A model generated the notes under the pieces. The model searched no databases and was not told the DNA's origin. It saw only the letters and a list, made by a program, of their open reading frames with translations. Shown one piece after another: positions 36,572-47,799 of a stretch of 64,000 nucleotides of DNA. Each line of letters begins with the position of its first letter. The stretch's first letter is position 1. The stretch comes from Sisyra terminalis (Eukaryota > Arthropoda > Insecta > Neuroptera > Sisyridae): contig OY292274.1 in assembly GCA_958496175.1 (NCBI GenBank), positions 67,528,630 to 67,592,629 of the forward strand, given 5' to 3'. Both the position numbers and the translations under genes were made by a program.

Positions 36572-37374
36572 TAGGGTGATTTTTTTTTTACTTTTTTTTT
36601 GGTCCCATCGTGAAATTTTGTTGGAAATACCAAAAAAAAAAATATCTGAAAGTTTGAGCCCTTAATATTAATTTTAAGTCCTCGACCAAGACGTGTAAAG
36701 ATTTCCCATTGAAAATACACGGAAACTCTGATTTTTTATTTTTAAATTTCTATATCTCAGCGGCATTTCATGGGATCGCTTTTACCGAAAATGGTTTTTT
36801 CTCAGAATTAAACGCTCTACAAAAGTGCCCATTACGACAAAGTCGTAACTCACACCGGTGAGGTAGTACGGGCCACTGAACTTAATTTTTCCATAAAATT
36901 CAAGGCTTAATATCTCGTTTCATATTGATCTTCACGATTTGGTCTACAGGAACTTTTTTGTAGGAAATCAAATTCTCTACAAGTTTTTCATTTATAATTT
37001 TACCATAGCTCTTGTTATTTACGAGATAAATGCAAAAAAAAACGCGAATTTTATGGAAAAATCAGGTTCAGTGGCCCGTACTACCTCACCGGTGTGAGTT
37101 ACGACTTTGTCGCAATGGGCACTTTTGTAGAGCGTTTAATTCTGAGAAAAAACTATCGTCGGTAAAAGCGATCCCATGAAATGCCGCTGAGATATAGAAA
37201 TTTACAAATAAAAAATCAGAGTTTCCGTGTATTTTCAATGGGAAATCTTTACACGTCTTGGTCGATGACTAAAAATTTATATTAAGGGCTCAAACTTTCA
37301 GAGAATTTTTTTTTTGGTATTTCCAACAAAATTTCACGATGGGACCAAAAAAAATCAAAAAAAAAATCACCCTA
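36572..37374. mobile_element. Fold-back MITE family C (C2) with intact 8-bp duplication
   Basis: TAGGGTGATTT ... AAATCACCCTA, 803 bp, flanked by perfect ATACATAC repeats (36564-36571 and 37375-37382). The halves are inverted copies. It is shorter than C1 because much of one arm's centre is missing. Confidence 0.8.
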
Positions 37375-37382
37375 ATACATAC

Positions 37383-39350
37383 ATAGACATTCCTAAACCC
37401 ATTTTTATTTTTGACTATTTACGTCCTTCGAAATTGTATTATTCTTTTGGACAATTCACTCCTAAGTGCCCTATTAATCAGGGACTGGAAACTTCCGGGG
37501 AATGTTTTATCATTTGGCACTTCTGCGTTAGTACAATGGAGATCTTTGAATTGTGGTACAATGATGTCCCGATTTTATTCTGGTAACTATTTTAGTTCTT
37601 TTTGTGCCTTTAAGTCATTGTACGATGTGTAATATATTATTAGTTCCTCTTATACTCTTCATTTCGTTGATGATATATTGATCTTTTTTACCCTATAATG
37701 CCCTATTACTTGCATGGGTACATCAATAGATAAAAATCAAGTTGGCATTGCTCATATGTTTTCATTATTTTTTTGAAATACATAAGGAAAATATAGTAAA
37801 ACCTACATTGATCTTCGTTTTTTTTTCTACCAAAAATTAGTCAACTTATTCAACTAATATGAAATATATTTCTGTACTAGAAAGACATAGTGTTTTAAGT
37901 CTATTTTTGTCATCACTTTTGTTAGTAATATGATAAGAAACAAAGGATTGAGAAAATCAGTTATTACCTGGAGAAGGGGAGCATTGTAGAGCAACTTCCT
38001 TACTTAAAATATTATTGTTATACCTTTATCATTATATTGAATAAAATAAGTTTGCAGAAATAAAATAATCCTGAATTTTTTTACTCTAATTTCCTCAAAG
38101 ATAGCTTTAGTCCTCAACGAAGACGAAATTGCCTCCCTTTCCCTCCTGTAATTTCTGAAACTTTTGAAAATTGGTATGATAACACTAAAATGCTAAGATG
38201 AAAGGGGAAGATAGTAGGCGTTGAGCCCATTGTACTTAGTAAAAACAGTTGACGATTATTTTAAAGTAAATAAGCCGAGACCCTAAATATCTATTAGAAA
38301 ATTAGTGCTTATTTTTTTTTCTTCAATTTTTGGATCTAATGCATTTTGATGTTGCCCCGTCATAAATATCTTTATATTTTTCACCTATAGGTATTTTTAA
38401 ATTAGAAATACCACACTCGGGGGCAGTAAAACAATGAAGCATCACGAAAATGAAGCAATTAAATTCGTAACGGTGAATTTTGCAAATGATTTAACGGACA
38501 TTTGACGCGAACCCTTCCCGAGGGGGATGAAATTTCTTATAGTATCATATATACATAAATGCATAACATTTTTAAAAAAAAAAATCAAAATCTTTTCTGA
38601 ATTGAGAAATATAGAAATAAATCAATTTAAAGGTAGCCGAGTAAATGGGTGACGGGACCGTATAGCGGGCAACAATTTTTTCCTCCCTTTGTCAATGGGC
38701 CGTGACCATTTCGGGTAGTTTAAGGGTTTAATTACAAGACCACCAACCACCAACCGACCATCAAATCAATGTATATCTGCCACAAATACATTTCTTTTTT
38801 ATAATAAATTAAATTTTTCGCATTAATCGGACATTAGACAGCTTCGGGGGGTAGTTCTAACCACTTGAAAAATCTGCACTTTTATGAAGTGTGAAACATT
38901 TTATTTTTGTAGATCAAAAGAAGGGAGAAAACTTAATCTAACGGAACATTTTGATAAATAAATGTCGAAAGAGAAAAAAAAAACACCAATGGGGGCTAAC
39001 AAATGCAATTAATATATTTCTTTTTATGTTATTATTTTTTTTTTTTAGATGGCATCCCCCATGCCATTACACCCCCTATTACGTTCAAATATCAATCTTT
39101 TCGACTGCGGTAGGTCCATCGACGTATAAAATCCATCGAAAACGTCGAAAAATTGAAATCAAAATCAAAAAGTTTAACGAAAACGATTAGGCACTCAATT
39201 ATACCTATTTTATGTGCATAAAAGCTACCCTTTCGTTCTCACCCTCTAGAGAATGATTTCAAGAGGCACAGGGAATTATAATTGAAATCAGAAAAGGACC
39301 ACAAAACGTTTTGTTCTGTATATCAATCTTTTTGGGGAAATGTTAAGCAG
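37383..39350. other. Gene-free stretch
   Basis: AT-rich unique-looking DNA. Overlapping open frames around 37411-37632 have no start context or splice support. No repeats recognised. Confidence 0.3.
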
Positions 39351-39466
39351 GAGGTCGATTAATTTGGTTTCTCGCCTTAGCGTTTTTGGTCTCATCCTCT
39401 TCATCGGCCCAAAATGCAGCATCCCTTGGACCGGCCGGAAGTCAATCCGACGCAGTCTTTATCTAA
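39351..39466 (+). CDS. Candidate signal-peptide exon of a secreted protein
   Basis: After a possible acceptor (GTTAAGCAG) the frame reads GRLIWFLALAFLVSSSSSAQ then NAASLGPAGSQSDAVFI and a TAA. A hydrophobic core of ten residues followed by a SSA|QN-like cleavage site is a textbook signal peptide. Many insect secreted and cuticle genes split the initiator Met from the signal peptide by an intron, which would explain the lack of ATG; the upstream exon was not found. The opposite strand also reads open (DAAFWADEEDETKNAKARNQ), so strand is not certain. I do not recognise the mature part. Confidence 0.3.
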
Positions 39467-41299
39467 ATCTTTTAATATTTTTTTTTCTCCCACATAAGTT
39501 TTGATAACTTCAACGATTAGTTTCATCCCTATAATCACAAAAAATGCACCTTAAATATCGCTGCAATATAATCAAACAAATATGATCGGTTGCAACCGAA
39601 ATTCATCACTTTTCCAATGCCCAAATCACTTGTAAAAATTGAAATTCCTGAAGTGGTCGTTATGTTCAAGAGTTTCTACCCCGTTGGTACCATGTCAGCC
39701 AAGAAAAGGATGAAAATTTTTAAGAGTCAAATTGAAACCAATTTTATCAAAATCGGTTCAGCAATATGTTTCCAACAATTTTCTATAAAGGAGGGAATTT
39801 CAAAGGGTTAAACCAGGGGAATATACATTATTTTTGTGAGTATTTTATACATTTGCGGTAGCGTTACAAAACAAATGATAAGCGTAAGAACAAGTTTACC
39901 GTCAGAATTTTTGTTTTTTTCCTAACGGATTTTTTTGACACTTATATTTCATATATATATATACAGTAAACGCTGATGCCAAAAGAATTTCAACGAAAAA
40001 AAAATCCGATGCAATTCGATGCTTTTATTTTCAGTTTAAACAAATTGATGGTGCATAGAGCGACATTCACTTTTTTCCATATTTATTTACAAATTCGACA
40101 TGTTTTTGTTTTTCTTTTTGCCACCATTAATAATGACTTTATAATATTCGAAGATGATGAACAAAATGGACGAAATATTTTCATTTCCTGAACTGCAAAT
40201 ATTATGCAGACATTGTGTTTTTTTTTTTTCGGTTGCATTTTTTAAAATGTCGTCACACTCTTTATTATCTACTGTATGATTATTGCTAAACGCAAATTAC
40301 TATTATTATATCATTCAGTTGATATATTTGGCGTTGATATCAGCAAAAAATCATCCAAGTCTCAGCAAACCAAAACGGGACTTTGTTATTAATGTAATGA
40401 TCCAAGCAACACTTGGAAATTTCAATAATTTCTTCTACTGTTTTTTTTTTAAAAACAAAGAAAAATCAACCCCAAATGGTTCAACAGATACCCAATTTTC
40501 ATCTCAAACTTCAAGGGAAATAAATTTCCCTTGAAAATTTTTTTTTGGTTTCGATAAACGACTTTTTATATAATCTCACCACATATGAATGGGGAAAAAA
40601 ATTGATCAATTTTATCAAAAACGCCAGATGGAGGGTAGACAAAACACTACTACTTAAAAAAACAAAACATCCCCACGTGTTCTCATCGGTTTGCTTTCCT
40701 TTTTTTTTTTTTTGGTTTCTCCAAAGGAAGAGAATATAAGAATATATCTTTTTTGCTTAACACCACCACCATATCAATTATTTTAAATAAATTTCAATGC
40801 ATAGATACCATTCACCCTTCTCAATCAACCCCTTCGAGCCCCATCATCCCCTATTACCACCCTCAACGTCTATCAAACGTTGCGAAGAAATGAAAGACTT
40901 CCTTCGAATTTCTGTCATTAATAATATATTTATCATTTTTCTCAAAAGAATGAAACAAATGAACTAAATTGATTGTTGAAATAAATAAAATAAAATAAAA
41001 AAAACAGTTGGTTGGGAAAAAGTTGAAGGTAGTTATTGAAAATAGGGACTATGGACTAAAATTCGCTCCATCTTTTGGTTGATTTTTTAATGATTCAATG
41101 TGGAGGTGACATACTTTCTTTATCACAATGAGAGGGGAAAGGGAAAGGGGGCAGTTTATGAAAATTTTTCAACTTCAGTAATCTAAGAATGAATACTTCA
41201 AAATTTTAGATACTTAAGTATAAACGAACTTAAAAGACTTTTAAACTTCCTCAACAGTTTGGCAATCCTATGGCAACACGCATTGAAATCACCACTAAG
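39467..41299. other. Gene-free stretch
   Basis: AT-rich, with poly(T) at 40220 and 40700. Several 60-80 codon open frames lack any coding character. No repeat family recognised. Confidence 0.3.
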
Positions 41300-41544
41300 C
41301 AGGCCCTGCTCTAGCAAATTTGCCGCTCTGGGCAAGATGAAAAAATGCCGCCCCTTCAGGGTTGAAAAAACACAGAGTTTTAATATCACAAAATTTTTAA
41401 TTTTTTGGAAAAATATTTTTTTAACTAAAAACTAATTTTTTCACATATTTGTTCATATTGTATATCAAATATGACAAAATGCCGCCCCTGAAATTTTCCA
41501 CCCCGGGCGACCGCCCGGGTTGCCCACCCCTAAAGCGGGGGCTG
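41300..41544. mobile_element. 245-bp hAT-type MITE, copy 1
   Basis: Begins CAGGCCCTGCTCTAGC, ends AAAGCGGGGGCTG, and is flanked by perfect 8-bp CCACTAAG repeats (41292-41299 and 41545-41552). It includes GCCGCCCC and CCCGGGCGACCGCCCGGG. Copy 2 lies inverted at 48756-49000. Confidence 0.85.
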
Positions 41545-41567
41545 CCACTAAGAAATCATTTTTCATA

Positions 41568-42084
41568 CAGTAACCTCTCGATTATCCGTGTACGGATTCT
41601 TCATGCATTATTAACTTTATTAATAATCAAATCTATTGCCCAGATATGTATTTCGATTGCCAAGCAATCTTCCTCAGTGATGATCAACTAATTTTTGCTG
41701 TATGCTCCAAAAACTATTTGAACATTACTGAAGAAGATTGCTTCGCAATCAAAATACATATCTGGGTAATACATCAAACACAAATCATAAACTACTGAAT
41801 AAGATGATTGCTTGGCAATCGAAATACGTATCTGACCAATACATGTGTTTGAATTTTTGTTCAAATTTATGATTATACATTACTTTAGTAAATAATATTA
41901 CATTTATAAGACCACAAATCGACGACAGCCGAAACTCGTTTTTTTGGCTGAAACTAAGCCGAAACCAAAACCGAAAGTTTAGTTGGACACTAGAAATAAA
42001 AAATTATAGTTTGAAAATCTGTGTTTTTCGATAATCCATGCCACGATTTCCCCAATATTAGCCCGGATAATCGGAAGTTTACTG
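41568..42084. mobile_element. Pogo/Tigger-like MITE with family G sequence inside
   Basis: CAGTAACCTCTCGATTATCCG at the left is answered by CGGATAATCGGAAGTTTACTG at the right, the end type of pogo/Tigger elements. The interior (41636-41860) is family G material with three hairpin motifs. A clear TA duplication is not seen. Confidence 0.5.
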
Positions 42085-42765
42085 CACTTATTAAAAAAAA
42101 TGGAGTGATTTTCAAGTAATAACCTACCAAATTAAAGAAACATTTGAACAGTCATGCAAAACAGGAATCTATCATTTGTATGATTAGAACTTCATTGTTA
42201 AGTTGAATAATTGTCGAAATTTCGATTGCTAAGTAATTTTTTATGTATGCTCTAAAACTATTTGATCATTACGGAAGAAGATTGCTTCGCAATCGAAATA
42301 CATATCTGGGTAATACATCAAACACAAATCAAAAACTACTGAAGAAGATTGCTTGGCAATCGAAATACGTATCTGAGCAATACATGTATTTGAATTTTTG
42401 TTCAAATTTATGATTATGCATTACTTTAGTAAATACTATTACATTTATAAGACCACAAATCGACGACAGCCGAAACTCGTTTTTTGACTGAAACTAAGCC
42501 GAAACCAAAACCGAAAGTTTAGTTGGACACTAGAAAAAATAATTATAGTTTGAATTATCTGTGTTTTTCGATAATCCGTGCCACGATTTCCCCAATATTA
42601 GCCCGGATAATTGGAAGTTTACTGCACTTATTTAAAAAAAATGAAGTGATTTTCAAGTAATAACCTACCAAATTAAAAAAACATTTGAACAGTCATGGTT
42701 GCAAAACAGGAATCTATCATTTGTATAATTAGAACTTCATTGTTAAGTTGAATAATTGTCGAAAG
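41700..42765. repeat. ~541-bp tandem duplication
   Basis: CATTTATAAGACCACAAATC occurs at 41901 and 42442. The following 330 bp (through ACAGTCATG and GAACTTCATTGTTAAG) are nearly identical, and the preceding hairpin motifs are duplicated too. It ends about 150 bp short of the prolidase stop codon. Confidence 0.75.
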
Positions 42766-42920
42766 AAATCCAATTGTAAAGCTTTGGAAATAAATTCATC
42801 GATTTTTATTAGATTCTGGCTATATATATCTGATTATAAAGTTACTAACCATATAAGTAACAGCTTACCAGTATTCCATCCATTTCTGGGTCAATTTTTT
42901 TTTGTTTAGGTTAATAAATT

Positions 42921-44402
42921 TTAATAAATTTGGTCTTTTGATTTCTGTTTCGGGTGGTTCGACATAAATTTTTCGATATCCAAAATCGATCGAGGAACGG
43001 ACGTTAAAAGTTCGACCCCCGTGTCGTGGATGAGCAGTACGTCGATAATTCGCACGCCGGCAACCGGCGTCAATCGTTTCAACTTATCCAGATTGACAAA
43101 CTTGACCACATCGATGTTATCCCGAAGTTCCATCAACAACGATTCATTGAAGTACCAACCAACCACCAGAGCTATGGTCATTCCCGATTGCAGGATCCGG
43201 TTGGAGCGTAAAAATCGCAAACCAAATTCCCGCGACCGCGGCGGATGTTGCGGCAAATAGCCGCCGACATCGTGGAGATCCAGACCGATTAAATGGGCCA
43301 CGCTGTGCGGCATGAAGAATTCGATGAGGCCTAATTCGATCATGTCGTCGATGTTGCCGGTAAAGAGGCCCACTTCTGTGAAACGGGTGAGTAGGACGCG
43401 AATGGCGAGACGAAAGAGGGACGGAAAACTGACGTTGACTTTGACTGTTTGGATCAAGATTCTGTGCGTTTCGTAGACGATGCTGTAGATCAGTGCTTGA
43501 TCGGGGGCGAATTTTCCCAGCACGGGAAAGGAACTGGCCAGCATGGCCGTGTAGCCGAAATATCGGGCGCCCATATCAAAAATGCACATGTCCCCAATGT
43601 GGATCTGGCGATCATTCGATCGGAGACCATAACGTACGGTGGCACAATTCGGTCCCGAACAACATATGGGACGGTATCCCGGAAATCTGCATCCTCCAAA
43701 CCGGAAAATCTGATCGAGAAACACCGATTCGCATTGGTATTCGTATACACCGGCTTTCGCGAATTTGATGACTTGTTTATGCGCGTTGGAGGAAATGCGA
43801 CACACATACCGCATTACTTCTATCTCTTTTAAACTTTTGATCGACCGACAATCCGATAATTCATTGTACAACAGAGTTTCATTGAGATTGAAAAAATTCA
43901 ACCCTTGAATTGTATACGGCGGCGTCGATAAGCCACTGTTACTGTTCACCCCCTTCAACAACAACACACATCCGGGCTTCAGCTGCGCCAACACCTCCAG
44001 CAACTTGTGCGTATAGTAAATATTCTCCACCTCATACTTCTTGGCAATCTCCTCGAAACTCATCCCCTTGCCCAGCCAGGCGTCCTCCATCACGGTCTGG
44101 TGCGGCATGAACAGGTACACTTTGCCCGTTTTGATTTCGACCAAGCCGTAGCAGCCCGGCTCCATTATGCCGAACGTCCAGAAAAAGAACGATTCCTGGA
44201 TGAAGGAGCGTTGCAAATCGGTTTCGTAGAAGTGAATCAGTTCGCCGCCCTGCAACAGAAGCACACTGTCGCCGGGAATGCTCCTGTTGGCGTGCAACCG
44301 TTGCAGGAGTCGAGCTCGATTTTCGGCGAACATCGTCATCGGAATGCCGTGGGTCTGCGGCCCAAACGACAGCAAGGCTTCGCCAAAAGTAACGGAAAAC
44401 AT
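42921..44402 (-). CDS. Prolidase-like protein (Xaa-Pro dipeptidase family), single exon, probably inactive
   Basis: An uninterrupted 493-residue frame, the same length as human PEPD. An aminopeptidase-P-type N-domain (to about residue 180) precedes a pita-bread M24B domain. Family landmarks align: GDMCIFDMGARY (271-281), SSFPVLGKF, FMPHSVAHLIGLDLHDVGGY (363-382), GVRI (449-452) and GVELLTSVPR. Active prolidases bind two metals with D276, D287, H370, E412 and E452. Here D276 and H370 remain, but the second Asp position is M287, the Glu of TVEPG is V413 (LVVGWYF) and the Glu of GVRIEED is I453. The catalytic-loop His of LHYG is R257. Dipeptidase activity is therefore unlikely. The absence of introns fits a retrocopy that has stayed open. 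GC is far above the flanks. Start: the only ATG at the domain's beginning, about 60 nt after an in-frame-free AT-rich leader. Neighbours are transposons only. Confidence 0.9.
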   Translation of the reverse strand: MFSVTFGEALLSFGPQTHGIPMTMFAENRARLLQRLHANRSIPGDSVLLLQGGELIHFYETDLQRSFIQESFFFWTFGIMEPGCYGLVEIKTGKVYLFMPHQTVMEDAWLGKGMSFEEIAKKYEVENIYYTHKLLEVLAQLKPGCVLLLKGVNSNSGLSTPPYTIQGLNFFNLNETLLYNELSDCRSIKSLKEIEVMRYVCRISSNAHKQVIKFAKAGVYEYQCESVFLDQIFRFGGCRFPGYRPICCSGPNCATVRYGLRSNDRQIHIGDMCIFDMGARYFGYTAMLASSFPVLGKFAPDQALIYSIVYETHRILIQTVKVNVSFPSLFRLAIRVLLTRFTEVGLFTGNIDDMIELGLIEFFMPHSVAHLIGLDLHDVGGYLPQHPPRSREFGLRFLRSNRILQSGMTIALVVGWYFNESLLMELRDNIDVVKFVNLDKLKRLTPVAGVRIIDVLLIHDTGVELLTSVPRSILDIEKFMSNHPKQKSKDQIY

Positions 44403-44724
44403 TTTTTTTTTAGAGTATCGAAAATTTTAACTTAAATCCATAAAAATTAAGAAAATGTCCTAGGAGGATTATTTTTTTTGTCAAAAAGTCAAAAAAATAT
44501 TTTGACAGTCAACCAATTTAACGTCATTTTTTGCATCAAAACGGAAACATATAAGTGGCACGTACCTACTTGATTTTTTAAAATTTTATCATAAATGATT
44601 CTTATATATAATATATATACCTTCATATATATATTCTTAAATATCTCGGATCTCTTATCAACAAAAAGTGCAGCATGGGGCAGGAAATACACAGCCGTAT
44701 TGAGTAAACCACAGGAATCTTCAC
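44403..44724. other. 5' flank of the prolidase-like gene
   Basis: AT-rich. CTCTAAAAAAAAAATG directly precedes the start. No splice acceptor or upstream exon was evident, so the promoter should lie here. Confidence 0.35.
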
Positions 44725-45140
44725 AAAGATGGAAAAAATTTAAACTTTATATCTGGAACTGCGACTAAAAATGGTCAAATGCCATGTGTTCCTTATTGTC
44801 TTATACGGAATGGAAGGATGGACTCTTACCCAGAGGCTGGAAGAAAAAATTACCGCATTTGATATGTGGATATATCGCCGAATTTTCGAGATAATAATCC
44901 TAAAGGGATCACGTGTGAAATAAAGAAATACTAACGGGACTTGACCATTAAAACTCTTATGATATCTATTAGGAAGAGGAAGTTCTGTACTTTGGTCACA
45001 TCATGCGTAACACAAATATCACTTATTCCAGCTATTCAGGGTCGGATTGCAGAAAAAAGAGTTCTAGGAAGAAGAAGGACTTCCTAGCTTGGCAACTTTC
45101 GTGGGTGGTTCGGAAAATGCACTAGAAGACTCCTCCGCGT
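44725..45140 (+). pseudogene. Non-LTR reverse transcriptase, C-terminal relic
   Basis: Broken frames read LRLKMVKCHVFLIVLYGMEG, WTLTQRLEEKITAFDMWIYR with RIF, then YFGHIMRN, and QGRIAEKRVLGRRRTS, LGNFRGWFGKCTRRLLRVGG. The order 'LYGxExWTL...FxMWxYRR...LGHIxRN...GKRxxGRRRxSWLxNxRxWxG' is the tail of RTE/BovB-like and related LINE polymerases. Stops and frameshifts separate the blocks. A second partial copy of the tail (GAAAGTTACTGTACTTCGGTCACG) follows at about 45220. Confidence 0.75.
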
Positions 45141-45266
45141 TGGAGGAATCACGTGCGAAGTGAAAAAGTACTAACGAAACTTAATACCACAAGAAATTTT
45201 TTGATATCTATAAAGAAGAGAAAGTTACTGTACTTCGGTCACGTTAAGCATAATTTAACGTTAAGA

Positions 45267-45755
45267 ATAATCAAGCCTTAAACATTAATATAATTTTTAG
45301 ATTTATCTTCTTTATTTTGGAATTTTGTAACTAACGAACCAATAAATGTATAGAAATGAACAATATAGATTCTTGAAGGGAATTTAATGCTCTACAAAAA
45401 AGGTCTCCTAACGTTTTTACATAAAATCACTCTTTCAAAATTGGTTCAACAACGAAAAAAACAATAATTTAATTTTTCTTTCAACTTTAATTGTGAATAA
45501 CTTTTGAAAAAGTGATTTTATGTAAAAACGTTAAGAAACCTTTTTTGTAGAGCATTAAATTCCCTTCAAGAATCTATATTGTTCATTTCTATATATTTAT
45601 TTGTTCGTTAGCTACAAAATTTAAAAATAAAGATGATAAATCTAAAAAATATGTCAATGTTAAAAGCTTGATTATTCGGAATGTGGCGTGTCTGGCAAAA
45701 ATTTTTAAAGAGACGTTTTTTGTAGGGAATTTAATTTTCTATAAATATATGGGCT

Positions 45756-45757
<2 letters not shown>
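45267..45757. mobile_element. Family A inner arms (A4), ends missing
   Basis: From AATCAAGCCTTAAACATTAA to ATAAATATATGGGCTAATAA; the inverted arms around GTTCAACAACGAAAAAAAC are kept but both TAGACTGGG ends are gone. The right edge stops in a TA microsatellite. Confidence 0.65.

Positions 45758-45758
<1 letters not shown>

Positions 45759-45799
<41 letters not shown>
45759..45799. repeat. (TA)n microsatellite at an A/B junction
   Basis: About 20 TA units directly between the A4 remnant and the left end of B3. Confidence 0.9.
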
Positions 45800-45803
<4 letters not shown>

Positions 45804-46863
45804 CTGATTCAAAAAAAATGATAAATTTTTTGTATTAATTATATCGGAAATATTGTTGGGAATGACAAAAAAATCCTGTGAAAGTTTAAGCTCTTAATAT
45901 TAATATTAAGAGGTGTCACATCGCAAATTTCGATTTTCCATTTAAATAACATGGGAACAATATTCTCTTGCACTTTGGAATTTTATAGTTCACGTTGGTG
46001 ACAATATTTCGGAATGATCAAGGTATATTCTTGTAGAAAATAGAACGACCTACAAAAAAGGTCTCGAACAAGTTTTTGATATATTTATTCCTTCAAAAGT
46101 TATGTGAGGTCAAAGTTGAACTAAAGAGAAATTTTAATATTTTTTTCAATTTTTTGACACAACCATCAATTTTATGAGAAAATTTTATAGGACATTTTTT
46201 GTAGAGCACTTTTTTCCGATAACTTATTTTGGTAAAAGTATTTGATATTTTTCACAGGTCCTAATTTATTTAATTAAAATAAAAAAAATAATTTTTATGT
46301 TAAAAATATAATAATTCAGGGAATATTATTAATTTAAAACAATAAAATTACGAATATTTTCAGTTTAATGCAAATAACTTAGAACCTGTGAAAAATAGCA
46401 AAAACTTTTACATAGATAAGTTATAGGAAAAAAAGTGCTCTACAAAAAATGTCCTACAAAATGTTCTCATAAAATTGACTACATAAAATTGATGGTTGCG
46501 TCAAAAACTTGAAAAAATATTAAAATTTCTCTTTAGTTCAACTTTGACCTCGAATAACTTTTGAAGGAATAAATATAACAAAAACTTGTACAAGATTTTT
46601 TTTGTAGATCGTTCAATTGTCTACAAGAATATACCTGGGTCATTCCGAAATAGTGTCACCAACGTGAGCTATATAGAAAATTCTAAAGTGTAAGAGAATA
46701 TTGTTCCCATGTTATTTAAATGGAAAATCGAAATTTGCGATGCGGCATCTCTTAATATTAATATTAAGAGCTTAAACTTTCACAGTTTTTTTTTGTCATT
46801 CCCAACAATATTTTCGATATAATTAAGAAAAAAAATTCATAATTTTTTTTTGAATCAGTCTAA
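45799..46863. mobile_element. Fold-back MITE family B (B3), complete
   Basis: TTAGACTGATTCAAAAAA ... TTTTTTGAATCAGTCTAA, 1065 bp, with inverted arms through TTTGCGATGCGGCATC and GATTTTCCATTTAAATAACA. It is inserted at the edge of a (TA)n tract, so a target duplication cannot be read. Confidence 0.8.
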
Positions 46864-47454
46864 CTTATATAGAAATATTTTATAAAAAAATAAGTGGAAT
46901 TGTTGCATTTTTCGATAATATTCGATAAGTAGAATTATTAAAGTTGAAGCTATCGCTACTTTTATATGTAGCGTAAAAATGATACCAGAGATTTCAATGC
47001 AACGTTAGAATACAAACCAAAGATTTATGAAATCAGATTGCCTTTACTGTGAATAGGGAGTTCAGGATATATATGGGTACGGTTTGGAGAAAAAAAAACA
47101 AAAACAAATATAGGGGGGGGGTGATAATTCCTAAATTGTCAATAATTTTCAGAAATATCATCAATAACGTAACACGATTTTTGCAAATGTAAATTTTTGG
47201 ATGTTTTCATCCGTTATTGTCATGTTAACTATAGCACTTACAGGAAATTATTAAAGAACCTTTTTTGTAGGAAATATCCTCAGCTTTGATTTTCATAATA
47301 ACTAATTTATTTGTATCCTCCTCGGTTCAAAAGTTATAATGATTTTTTTTCTTGCAAAAGTTAATTTGACGTCAATTTAAACTCATATTTGGAACCTAAT
47401 CTATTAATAAATAAATAAAATGACTTTTTAGGAATATACTTTTTGGGGAGTTCA
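46864..47454. other. Gene-free stretch
   Basis: AT-rich. At 47250-47345 the sequence CCTTTTTTGTAGGAAATATCC...AAAAGTTATAATGA recurs at 49170-49262 and resembles short modules inside families A and B. Confidence 0.35.
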
Positions 47455-47790
47455 CTAACAAATTTCACTTCCACGATTGTATTGAGATATCAGAAGAAGA
47501 AATCTATTTAAAATGACGAGTATAGGAATACAATAAGTCAATTTTTTTGTTGAACTTAAAGCCAACACAACTATAGTAATTTGGGGCCAAAAAGTGATCC
47601 AAATATTTCTCCGACACCCATTTATTATTTCTATCCTCCTGCGCTCTTTGTCTATAGAACAAAAAAAAAATTGACACTTGATCCGGGGTGTTGGCACCAT
47701 TCAATATAATTATACGTATCAGCAAATCGATTTCTGATAAATATTTCAAGCCTCTCCACATCTTCAATTAGTCCACCTGAAAAACAAATA
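47455..47790 (-). CDS. Unidentified coding-like fragment
   Basis: After a good acceptor (TTTTTCAG, minus strand near 47775) one frame reads GLIEDVERLEIFIRNRFADT then YNYIEWCQHPGSS. A second frame downstream reads RQRAQEDRNNKWVSEKYLDH, and a third ends in a hydrophobic stretch (FWPQITIVVLALSS ... YCIPILVILNRF) and a stop at 47455. The gap of about 26 nt between the first two is too short for an intron and is mostly poly(T), so a slippage-type frameshift is likely. Possibly a decayed gene end; no family recognised. Confidence 0.25.
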
Positions 47791-47799
47791 TCGGTGCTA

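Noticed and set aside
43021..44435. Several plus-strand and other-frame open frames of 60-142 codons
   Set aside because: All lie antisense or out of frame within the GC-rich prolidase-like exon and have no family resemblance; they are shadows of that gene.
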